Positions 25,822 to 37,900 of a DNA stretch of 64,000 nucleotides are shown here, in pieces (the stretch's first letter is position 1; the number at the start of each line of letters is the position of its first letter). Under the pieces are notes generated by a model that saw nothing but the letters and a program-made list of their open reading frames with translations, was not told the DNA's origin and did not search any database. Both the position numbers and the translations under genes were made by a program. Origin of the DNA: Treponema primitia ZAS-2 (GTDB taxonomy: Bacteria; Spirochaetota; Spirochaetia; Treponematales; Breznakiellaceae); contig NC_015578.1 in the NCBI RefSeq assembly GCF_000214375.1, forward strand, positions 2,604,001 to 2,668,000, read 5' to 3'.

Positions 25822-25900
25822 AAAACAGGTCCCCACCAGGGGGTTCCCCGCTGGGGGTCCGCCTCTGGTGGGTTGCCGTTTACTTATTTTTACCTGTTTT
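25822..25900 (-). repeat. Nested palindrome downstream of the giant lipoprotein gene
   Basis: The outer arms AAAACAGGT (25822-25830) and ACCTGTTTT (25892-25900) enclose a second pair CCCACCAG (25832-25839) and CTGGTGGG (25865-25872), with GC-rich sequence at the centre. On the minus strand it lies eight bases past the stop codon and ends in TTTT, so it could serve as a terminator. The nested arms also resemble a small decayed element. Confidence 0.5.
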
Positions 25901-25907
25901 TTCTCCG

Positions 25908-28900
25908 CTAATTCTTCGGCTTAACATAGTACGCAATCCGGTAGAAGTCGCTGTTGGTGTATCCAATGGCTGCCTTCCAGAACTGGGCTGTGTTATTGCC
26001 GGCCGCGGTATCCCGGGATGGCCAGGTCTCAATGCTGGTACGGTTCTCCTTGATCTTATACAGTGCCGGTACCGCCATGGTTTCCCATCCTTTTTGGGAT
26101 ACGCCGTTACCATCGCTGACATCCTCGGTGAATTGGGTGGGATTATAGTAAGCCATCTTCACCCCGTCGTAGAAGTCTGTCATGGTGATATCCAGGTAGG
26201 ATATCCAAGGCAGCTTGTCCCGGTCCAGGGTAAGATCCACCCAGCGGCCCACGGCGCCCACATCATCCACAATAACGCTGGTACCTGGGGTGTAAGCTGT
26301 GCCGGTCCAGGCTAATTTAAGGTAGATCAGGTCCGTGCTGTTGGACTTGAAGAAGGCCAGATGGGCGGCATTGGTAGTTTGATCGATCTGCATACTGATG
26401 TACTGCCCGGAGAAGCTGTAGTTGGGGTCCGACGTGTTCATGGCGTATTGTACCGTCCATTGGTTCCTTGAGGGGTTCTGGACTGTGGAGGCTATGGCTA
26501 GGCGCACGGTCTGGTTTTCCGCATCGTAATAGGCGATTACCGGCCTGCCATCGCTGAGCAGGTCTATGGCGCTCCATTCCCCGGCCCCCTCCGCCGCACC
26601 TACCCGTGACAGGCCGGTACCGGTGCTGGGTCTAACCCGATCTTCGCCTGAGGTGTCATCGCCATCCGAGCCGCCGTCCAGGTTTATCCATCTTCGGGCC
26701 CGCATTCCTCCCATATTGTTGGTCGTAAGTGTATTGTTTGCGGAGGCGTTATAATTAGTTTCGGTAACATTGGAGCCTGATTTGCCGTACCAGTACTTCA
26801 TGGACTTATCCTTGGTGTCATAATAGCTTACGTGCATATAATCGCCCCGGTAAACCACCCGCGGGTTGGTAAACTGATCGATGATCTTGTTATGGAGCAC
26901 CTGTTCCGGGTCGTAATGGGGATTGCTAGTAGCGGCCCCCGCTTCCCAACTGGAGCTTTGTCCTGCGGGATCGGAGCCTCTGATACCGCCGCTGTTATTT
27001 GTATTAAAGGTACCGGCATAGGAACGGGTAATATTCCAGAAAACCGTGGGATATGCCCGGTTTGTGGTGTTTCCGGTGGTCCGCCTGGTGGCTGACATAT
27101 GGATGTCCGTGTGATCCATGGTACCGCCCCCGTTATAGGCCCAGAGGGTAGTGCGGGCAGCGTTGTTCTTTGCATAGTAGAGCGCCTGGTTGGACAGTTC
27201 CGCCCAAGCGCCCCAGAGGGTTCCGTCAGAGGGGTCCATGGTCATAGAGGGGTCCACAGGCCTGGTGCTGCCGTCGAAATACCCCCGGTTGTCGCCGGTG
27301 TTGGTATCATTGGACTGCCAGATATGCACCGCATGATCGTCGTTCCAGAGTTCGCCCCCGGGCTCCGCGGGGTTATAGCCCCCCCGGTTCCAGCTGTTCT
27401 GATTGTTGTTCCGGTCATTCACCGTTAGTGAGTTGGGAGTCGCGGCGCTGTCGGTTACCCGGATTTGTCCGGTAACCGCCGTGGTAGGCACGGTAAAGAC
27501 GATGGCATGGGCCGATCGAGTGGAAGTAGCAGCAATCACTTCACCGTCCGCAGTGTAGAATCGTATGACACTCTGGATACTTGATGTATTAAGGTTCCAG
27601 CCGTTCATGGTTACTGTTTCCCCTCTGCTGAAGGTAAACCAGCCCTGCTTGGAGCGGATAGTGTGGTACCCTTTGGAACTGTCCCGGGTATAGCCCTGGA
27701 TATAGGGCTGGATGTCCACGCTGATGCGGTTGTACCCTTCGTTTGCCGTTAAGGGGCTGAAGCCATCGTTGTTTCCGCCGATCCCTAAGTTGAGGTGGTT
27801 CCGCTGTAAGTTCTGGTTGCTGGTAACATCCTTGACGATAACTTCGACCTTGATGTCCGAACCAATTATGGTACTAGCCGGTATGGATTCGGTATCCCAG
27901 ATAAAGGCCCACTCCGCCCGATGCCCATCCAGATCAATATCGTTGAACACATAGGGCTTGTTGGACTGGGTATCGTAGGATGCGGGTATACCGCTGGTTA
28001 CGGGTATCAACACCCCCCGGGTCGCGTTAGTACCGGTATAGTTTGTATCCTTCTCAAGTATCTTAAATTCGTTGGAGCCTGTTGATGAAGTAAACTTTAG
28101 CCATACCTCGCCTATGCGCTGTTCGTCAAAGGCGTAGCCCCGCAGTATTACTGAACCGCTGAGGGTGTCCCGGACAAACTTGGTGGGCTGGCCATTTTCG
28201 ATGAAGTAGCTCTTCAGGCTGTCGTTAATCGAGGCGGTGGTATTCCCGCTGCGGGGTTCTATGTGCCCGGAACGCTGGATGTTACTAGCGCTTCCTCTGG
28301 GGTTAAAGAGACCGGGCCTATTCAGGTTCGAACCGATGCCCGTGGGTGTCGCAGTATTTGTACCGTTGGCCGAGCCTCCTGCGGGGTTGAAGTCCCAGAG
28401 CTTAACCTTGGGCTTGACCGTGTCCGCGTTGGCCACATTAAGGCCAATAACCTTTACATCAAAGGGCTGATCCAAATTCGTATAGAGGCCTAAGGGATGG
28501 TACACGTATTCCCCCAATACTTGTTGATAAGGATCGGGGTGATCATCCGACTGCATGGGGATCTTTATGGAGTTGTAGACCTTGAGGATAAATTTGGCCC
28601 CGTTGTTTCCCACGTCGCTGATGGTATTAAAGTCACTTTCCCGATAGGAATCGACGCCGCTGATGATGAAGTCCTGGCTAACTGTGTTATCGAAACGGTC
28701 CAGGGTCAGGTTAAGCTCACTGGCGGTCCCTGAGCCGGCCACTGCGTGGCCTATGGCCATGAAGATGGTTCCGCTGGTGAATCCCGCAGGGGCGCCCACC
28801 GCTTCCCAGCCCGTGTCCCCCAGAGTTTCAATGCGGTAGTATTTCCCCGCAGTTAAAGCTGTCGCTGCGGTTGTGGTAGCCGCATAGCCGCTTACATAGT

Positions 28901-31900
28901 ACAGGCGGTAGTGGTAGGGGGCTCCCTCCCCTTCGATATGGACCTTGAAGCCCAGCCGCTTGTTGCGGACCGTTATGTTGGTGGTTTCGTAGTTCGCCGT
29001 AATGGTGCGGTATTCTCTTGGGTCGCTGAAGTCGGGGTTATTGCCGCTGCCCAGGACATCCGTAGCGATGGTGACGCTGGTTACCTTGGGGGGATTGTTG
29101 GAGAAGAAGATCCGGTATTCATAATAACTGGCATTCCCGGCGCTGTCAAAGACCACAAAGTGTACCTTGCCCAGGCCGTCGTTGAAGGTGGTGGTGTTGA
29201 GATAAGAGTACCACACGTTATGAATCCCGTTGTCCGAAATGCCGTCTATAAACCCGTCCTGGTCATCATCATCGGCGGTTTCCGCCGGGCTATTGATCAC
29301 GATGGCGGAGACATTGTTGCTCCCAGCAGGGACATCCAGTTTTGGAAGCTGGACGTTGTTCAGGCTTCCCTGACTGGGAACGCCCTCCACAACCTGGCGG
29401 CCTTTATACACAGGAATGGTGTCCCCTGCCTGATATATGCCCCCGGCTCTTTCCTTAATGGCTATTGGGACGTCCGCAGTACCGTTGTTACGGCTGAACC
29501 AGACCACCACCTTGTCGATGCCCTGGACGGTGATCCCCGTATCGGAATCCCAGGCTTCACCCACCAGGCGGTAGTTGGTGCCCGCCGCCACGGCGTTCCC
29601 GGTCATGGACCCCCAGGGGTAGTACCGGTCAAGTTTCAGGGGTATGTCCAGTACTGCGGCTGTTCCGATCCCATCCGTTACCCGAAGAGACAGGTTGTAG
29701 GGCTTAGCTACACCAAGGCTGATGAGATCATTCGTGTTCAGGGTGAGGGATATTTCGTACTCCACGTAGTATTTACCCGTGCCAGTGTACAAGTCATTGG
29801 GGTGGATACCGGCGTCGCTGACCGCTTCCACCACCCAGGTGTCGGCGCTGACCGCCGGGGTTCCGGTGAAGTTCGCCTTGAACAGGGTCCCCAGGGTATT
29901 TTTTTCTGCACCGTAGGTCGTGTAATTATAGGACGTACCCTGGTAATAGATAATGTACCAGCGGCCGTTTACCATTTGCTCGGGCCGTTTCAGGTGTTCC
30001 AGTGCGGGAACCGCGTATGTATTCTGGGTTGGATACGTGTTGGGATCGAGGGAATTTGGAGCGACCAGGACATTGGTATACGACGAATCGCTTTCCTTTT
30101 TCCAGGTGATGGTTGACAGCCCCTCATCGTCCCGTACCCGGGCCTTCACGGTGAAGCTCCCGCTCAGATTCGGCGCTGTTCCTCCGGCCGCCGAAGAATA
30201 GGTGGCGCCATCTTTTATAACTCTGTAATCGGTGTAGTATTCCGGCTGCCCGGCCACAAAGACGACCTTGGTAGTCTGGACCAGGCCCTTCTGTTTCCGG
30301 GCCCCGTGGTCGCTGTAGGAAGCGTCCCAGGCCATAACTTCCACAGTAAAGCTGCGCTTATCAACATCCCCCACCGGGCTGAGCGATGCGTCCCGGTTAA
30401 TGCTAAAGGACCATGCGGTAAAGCCCCCGGGGCTTATTGCGGGGGTGAAGCTTCTCCAGCCCACTGCGTTATCCCCGCCGTTGCTTTCATCGTCCAGTTC
30501 CCCCGGGGTAGCGACGATGACTTCGCCATTATCATTATCCTTGACCCGGTACACCATGGAATGGACCCAGTCATTGTCCTGGACCAGGCCGCTTATAGAG
30601 ACTTCGCCACCCACTTCCATTCCGTTGGGATAGTCCTGGTCGTTGGGTGGGGGGAAATTGATGGTCACCACCGGAAGGTCCCCGTTGGGGTTAATCTGGA
30701 GCTTAAAGATATCCACCGCTGTTTTACTCGTGGCTCCGCTTGTGGCGTATACCATGGGCTTGGTGGACTCGTTGCCCGCCTTGTCAATTACCTTAAAGCG
30801 CATGGGAAGTTCGTAGATCTGAGACCCATTATTGTAGGTAACATAATTCGCCAACGCACCGTCGATTTTGGTTATGTCCAGAATGTCCGGGAATTCGAAT
30901 TTCCAGTTGTTCATACTGTTACTGCCGATAAGAATGGTTTTATCGTTGCCGTCCATAGTCCCTGTAATAGATTCGCTGTACTTGTGCCAGACCGTGTTTC
31001 CGCCGGTTTCCGTTTTTCCTAACTGGTAGTACAGATCCGCCACGGCGTTATCGTCGGAGCTTACCCCCTGGACGATGACCCGGGACTCCACCCACTTATC
31101 CTGGTAGGGATCGTTGATCTCCAATACCGGGACTTCGCTGTCAAAGGTGAATTCCCTGGTGATGGTGGTGGTCCGGCCCGCGCCGTCCTTGGCTTCCACA
31201 TAAATGGTGTGGTCTCCGCTGGAAATCTGGGACGCCACGGCGCCGTTGAAGGCTTCCAGGAGTATCCAGTAGTTGACCAGGCTGCCGGTCTGATTCACGG
31301 ACGGAACCACGGGCAGCGAGTTGGCCCAATCAGGCGCCGTGCCGATCACCACAAGGCCAGTGGTAAAGTTATTGTCGTCCAGTTTTCCCTTTACCGACTG
31401 GATTGTGTTTTCATCCGTAGCGGTAAGGTAGAAGGCAACGTAGGTTTTTGAAGCATCGCTGTTTTTCGCTTCCTTTCCGCTGTAGAAAAGGGGAAGCTTG
31501 GTGTATGGCGGCGTCGTGACAGTATCATAGGGATTCCTCAGTCTGAGAACCGGGTTTTTACTGTCGATGAAGAATACGATCTCCGCTTTGCTAAGATCGC
31601 TGTTCGCCACCGGCAAAGCCTGATCTTCCGCTTTGAAAGAAATCCGGTACTGACCGTCGCTTAATCCCAAGCCGCCCGAGTCCGTCCCGAGCTTGATCTC
31701 CCAGTTCGCCAGTTTTGCTCCCACAGAAATGCCCAGATCCTTCCAGATATTGTAGTTAGCCCCGATAGTGTTCCAGTTGTTGGCGCTATAATCCCATTTT
31801 TCCAGCTTGTACTGAGCCAGCTTCAGGCCGCTTTCATCGGAGACATTGCCCTGGATCCGAGGATTGTTCTCGATCAGGGTGGTCGGGTAATCCGGAGGAG

Positions 31901-34900
31901 TGGGAACGGAGCTGGTCGGGTACACCAGGTTGTTCAGTTCAAATTTCGGGGGCGAAGCGTCGATAGTAAAGATACGCTCGTCCTTGCTCACCCAGCCGTT
32001 GCCGTCGGTGGCGGTAACGGTGAAGGTAAAGGTATACACCCCCGGCACATTGCCCGTAAGGGTGGTGAACAGGGCTTTGGTGAATTTTTCTTTGAAGTTT
32101 CCGTTAAGGGGCCCGCCGTCGGTTCCGGGGATGAAAGTAGTACTGTGGTAGAAATCAGTTACCATGCCGGTGATGGTGGCGCTGACATCACTGAGGGTGT
32201 AATCCGAGACTTTCACATCCGCTTCAAAGTAATAGTTTTCGGTAGTATTCCCGTACACAGTATTGTTAAGCAGGGGCACATCAATCGTTACCAGAGGCTC
32301 TGCGCTGTCAATGCGGAAAGCCACCCGCTCGTATTGGAAGAACGTGTTTGCATAGGCTGTACCGTTATAGGTTCCGTTCAGGGTCATGCCGTTAACATTG
32401 TTACCGCTGTCATACACCATGATGTCCACCGTATGGTAGCCCTGGTCCAGGATATCGTCATTTTTCTTTTTCAGGGGCAGCTGCCAGGTCCTGCTTTTCC
32501 CGCTGCCGCCTATCCATGAGGGATCCGAGACCCTCCAGTCGTTAGCCCCGTTCCCTGCACCGGTATCGTCACCTGCTGCGGTGGAAGCCCCTTTCCAGTC
32601 AAAGCGGTAGTAGAACTGTTCTTCCCCGGTTTTGAACACAAAGGAGTATTCATCCGTAAAGGAACCGTTGAGTTTCGGCGCAATCCGATCTGCTATGATG
32701 TCCGCCGTACCGGGAAGATTGCCGTAATATGTCGCCTCGGGATAAACAATCTGTGTATTATCTGCGTCGGTACTCTTAATGATGTAGAGCGCGTCCTCGT
32801 TAATATTGGTAAAGTTGATCTGCGGCCCTGCGGTATCCTTGTAGAAGGTATAGCCCAGGGGGGTAGTTTTTCTGCCGTTATCCTCGGCTACGAACATTAA
32901 GCTATGGGGACCCTGGGCCATGCCGGTCCAACCGGGAACCGTGAAGTTCCAGGCCCTGACCCCTGCTCCGTCCGCTGCCTCAAGCTTGAGTTCCTGATTG
33001 GGCACGTAGGAATATTCTATGCCGCCGTCAACGCTGACCTTAAAGGACGCCAGGTTCGGCTCCTTCAGGGTCCCGGTTATCACAGGCTGGGTACCATAGG
33101 TCTGAGGCGGGGCGTTGGGGGCGGAGATAAAGGCCAGGTCCAGGTTCAGCACCGGGGCCTCGGTATCCACCGCAAAGGTGGTGTAGGCAGTATTATTCGC
33201 CGCAGTTTTGGCGATGGGAGACCCGGCCAAGTCTAAGACCGACTTCCTGGCGGGATCATCCTCCACATAGGCGCTGAAGCTATACACCCCGTCGGCCAGG
33301 GAGCCGAATAAACCCGTCTTGGGAATCTCGTACTCAAAGGTATATTCCCTGGAGGAGCCCGAGGTTACCTGGGCTACAGTTACCGTAGCCGAGCTTACGG
33401 TTGTCCAGGTGCTTCCGTCGGAGGTGTATTTCAAAACTAAGGTATCAGGCTTAATTCCGTCATCATCTGAAATCACCCCGGTAAGTTTGTACCCCTGGTC
33501 TTTGGTATCAATGGTCCTGTAGCTGTTGGGTAGCGGTGCATAGGCGGTGCGACTGTCAAAGCCTGTGAAGAGTATCGTGGGCTTATCCGTGGACTGATCC
33601 ACAGTGAAGATACGGTTATTGGTGGCAATATTGTTGGTGGCAATATTCCCCGCCCGGTCCCTGGCAATCACGCAGAGCTGGTATTGGATATTATCGCCAA
33701 TAGTTGTGGTGTCGATAACGCCCCGGTAGGGGGCGGCGGTCAGGGTGGCGGCGGTTCCGGTCCCCAGAATCGTACCACTAAATCTGACGTCGTCCCAGGT
33801 TGTCGGAGGTATTTCGGATATAGGCAGGAGCACGTACTTCACACCCAGGACCCCGTTATCGTCCGAGGCGTTGATGTTAAAGTAGATGACCCCGTTCACC
33901 CGGTCTGCGTTATCCCCCACCAGGGGGGTAATGTTGGTAACATAGACCTCAGGCGGGGTATGGTCCACCACCAGGGTCCGTTCCAGAACCGCGGTCTTTT
34001 GTACCGCATCGGTAATGGTTACCCGGTAGAGGTAGGTTCCGTCAACCAGTTCCCCTGAGACCCCATTGAAAACCGTCTGGTTTACCGTAACATGGACTTT
34101 GTCGGCGGTGGCAGGCGGGCTGGTGATATAGCTGCTGGGATCCGTCATGATAACTACCGCAGCAGTGGTATCGGATAGGTCCGCACCAACGCTGCCTGCG
34201 AAACGCTCCACCTTTACTGCGGCGCTGCTGGTCCCGCCACTGGGAAGTTTAGGCGACTTAAGCTTATTGGTGTCCCAGGCGTCGAAGCTAAAGCTGAAAT
34301 CAGAGGTGGCGTAGTTAGCCCCCTGGGCCGGGGTAACGTTGGAAGAGAAATAAAGGTCCTCCACATCATCGGAAGCGCCCTTATTGGTTCTGATAAGCGG
34401 CGGGTTCTGATCCAGGTAGAAGTCTACCTTCTTTGGCTCATCGGACCAGTTGCCCCCGTCCCAGGCGACCACCCAGAGCCTGAGCTGGCCTTCGGCTATG
34501 CCGAAATCGCTGAGGTTTACCACGCTGTTCCAGGATGCGCCGGGATGTTCGGTTGCCAGCCAGTAACCGCTCGGGGTTGTGAGTGTATAATCATACTTTT
34601 GCGGGTTGGTTGCAGGAACCAGATTTCGTATAGCCCCAGTGCGGCTGGGGCCTATACCGTCAAGGTCCTTGGTTCCATCGTCGGGGCTACTATCACTGTA
34701 AGTCTCGCCCACCTTTTTTATATAGTAGTAAACCCAGGTTACCGGGTTGGTATCTATGGCTGTACCGCTTATACTAAGCAGTCCCCCCACATTATTACTG
34801 CCCTGTACCGGGGAGCTGATGTTTACCACAGGCCCGGCTTTATCGATATTAATTTTCCGGGTCAGGGCAACGGCGTTCCCCGCCGCATCGTAGAGGGTTA

Positions 34901-37900
34901 TCACGTAGACAAACTGCCCGTCTGAGCTCAAGGGATCCTCGGAGCTTATATTCGTCGGAATTCTGGGCAGCCGATAACCGGGAGACAGGGCCCAGGTGTA
35001 TAACTTGGAATCAACTCCATCCTGAGCCGTGACAAAGTTACCAATATTGGTGAGTGGTACCACCTCGCCGGGTATGCCCCCTGAGGGGATGTACTGTTGG
35101 GTAATGGTCATATACAGAGGATTGTTCAGGAGGTTCGCATCCCTGACGGTGCCGCCCAGTTGGAAGTGGTTGTCCTCCACATACTCCACTTCCTGGCTGT
35201 AATTTTCAGGCTGGGGGGTGATTTTCCCGTCGGGGATAGTAACGGTGAGTTGAGGGGCGGACATATCTATCCCGAAAAGCCGGGTCGCAGGGGCGCTGTA
35301 GTTGCCCGCCTTGTCTTTAGCCACCACATAGAGTTTTCTAACCCCCTCCCCCAGGGCCTGGAGATTGAGGGATCCAGACCAGGGGGCGGTCTCGCCGGCT
35401 TTAGCCCAGCCGCTGGTCAAATTCAGTTGGGTTGCATCGGCCAGTATATTGGCCGGATTTTTCACATCCGGTAGGCTGCTGTCGTCAAACTCACTTTCCC
35501 TGACTAAATAGTACAGTTCAGCTACCCCGGAAGGGGTCTTCGTGCCGGGCGTGGCAGGTTCATAGTCATGGGAACTTCCGTTGATGCCGGCCAGGGCGCC
35601 CTTGAGCCAGGTACTGGCATGGGTAGCATCGTAATTTATCGACACCAGGGGGCTTGCAATGGTAATGCCCCCGCTGACAATGCCGTCCCCATCAAGCTGG
35701 GGAGCATGGGAGTCCAGGTTTACCGTACGGATTAATTCGGTGGTTTTTCCTGCAGCATCGGTAACAATAATAGTGTAGATATAGGTACCGTCTTCCTTGT
35801 CATAATTCACCGGTAACAGGTAGTCTGCCAGGGTTGTGCTGTTCTTACGGGGCAGACTGGGGCCGGAATTGGCAATTGTATCGGGTACAGCCCAGTTTAC
35901 GCTGGTGGCCGTGCCGGCCCATTGGTATACCAGATTGCCCCGCAGGGTAGCATCCAACTGAGCAAGCCCCAGCTTACGCTGGTACACTTCCACTGTTTTT
36001 ACCGCATTGGTATCTGTAGCGGTCCCGCTTAGGGTAAAGCGGTCATTTAACAACTTGGTATCATCGGTATTGATCGCCGTTTCGGTCAGCTCGGGGGGGC
36101 TATCATCCACCCAGAAAAAGACATCCTTAATAAGGCTGTTATGACCAACCCCGTCGTAGGCATAGGCCACCAGGCGTTTTCTGCCTTCAGAGGTGATATC
36201 CTTTCCGGAGTTTGGGAGGCCTATTGAATAGGTTGTGTTCCAGTCTGCGGTACCGTTTGCCAGCTTCCAGCCGGCTTGCACACTACCGCTGCCGTCCAGG
36301 GGCAGGGTAGCCAGGCTGTCGGTGGCGGCCCCTATCCAGGTGTATACCGCAGTCACCGTGCCCGGCGAGGGATCGCTGGCGGTCCCCGTGATATTGACCG
36401 AACTGGTATAGATTGCCTCCGCAGTTGGGTTCTCCGGATTAGCCGGTTTTATGGTCAGGGTAGGCATCTCAGTATCCACCGAAATGATACGGGTGACGGT
36501 GGTTTCTTTTCCCGCCTTATCTTTGAAGGTAATTTTATAGGTATATTTACCGTCCGCCACCAGGGTGGTACCTGCGCTACTGGGGTTTCGGGGCAGGCCG
36601 GTCAGTTCCCACCACCTGGTTCCTGCGGGCCTAAGGCTGGGTATGGAGCTATGGACAGCAGATTCGGTGTACCCTGTCAAAGTGCCGGTATAATCCTCGA
36701 GGGTTACTTCGGGCCCCGTATCCTTGGTTTGGGTTATCTTAACACCAGTTAAGTTATTTATGCCATAGGAGTCGTAGAGCGTACCCCCTAAGTTAAACCC
36801 TGCGGTAACAAATTTATCCGCAGCCTGGGTTAATTCATCCGCTTCCGGCAGGGCCTTATCCACCCCGAAGAGGTACTGAAACGGGATTGTGGGAGTAACC
36901 GAATCGCCCCCAATATTTCCCGCATTATCCAGGGCCACCACTTGAAGCTGGTATTCCCCTTCAACAAGATTACTGATATCAATGGTTAAATTCCACGAAT
37001 CAACTCCCCCGGAAACGGTATGGTTAGCGCGCTGCCAAGGGGAGGCGGTAAGATTGGCTTTTGTGGCATGGGCTGGAATCGGGGTCACCGTCGCGAGATC
37101 TATCCAATAGTAGATATCCGCTATCCCCGACTTATTGGTCCCGGTGTCTACGGCGCTCCCCTTGATGATGGGGTTTCCGTCAAAGTAGGGGAAGGGGGAC
37201 CCGGCCGGGTTTGTGATGAGGTCCGGGCTTACCGTGGGCGGGGTAGTATCTATGATGATATTCTGGATCAGGGTAACATCATTACCCGCAGCATCGTAGG
37301 CGGTGATGGTATACTTAAATTTGCCGTCCAAAGTATACTTGTCCAGAGCATTGGGGGTAAAAATTATGGGAGGATAACCGCTTATACCATAGCTGCTCTT
37401 ATCGCTATCGATTATGCCGTCATTATTGGCATCGGCATTATTGCTACCATGGTTGGCCTTGTATTTTTCCGTACCTACTGGGTCAAAGGCTCCCGTATCA
37501 GCGTTGCTATAAGGCAGGTCGTCAAAACTCCAGTACTGCTGCTGCTTTTTTGAGGTCGAGTATCTGTTCAGAATAAGGGTTACCACAATCGGAGCGGACT
37601 CAGGGAAACTGCCGCTTCCCGTCCATTCCTGTTTCAGGGTTATATGGTCTATGGCATTGGTATCCTGCACAAATCCCTTCAGACTAAACCCGGCGCTCTT
37701 TATGGCATCGGTCGCAGGATTGTGGTCTTCCACAAAGAGGCTGGGCCTACCGTCATCTTTGGAGAAGTACCGTACGCTCACATGATCCGTATTGGTACCG
37801 GGGTCATACACTTCCGGCGTACTAACGTTGCCCAACTGGTCCACCGCGATCACCGCCACCTGGCGTTTGCCCTCCGGCGTACCAGTCAGGGGGATGGTCA

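Noticed and set aside
28911-30116. Plus-strand frame of 401 codons opposite the giant lipoprotein gene
   Set aside because: Antisense shadow: the minus strand encodes clear Ig-like repeats, and the plus translation is low-information Val/Gly/His-rich sequence without RBS or motifs. The same applies to other plus-strand frames between 26,000 and 42,700.
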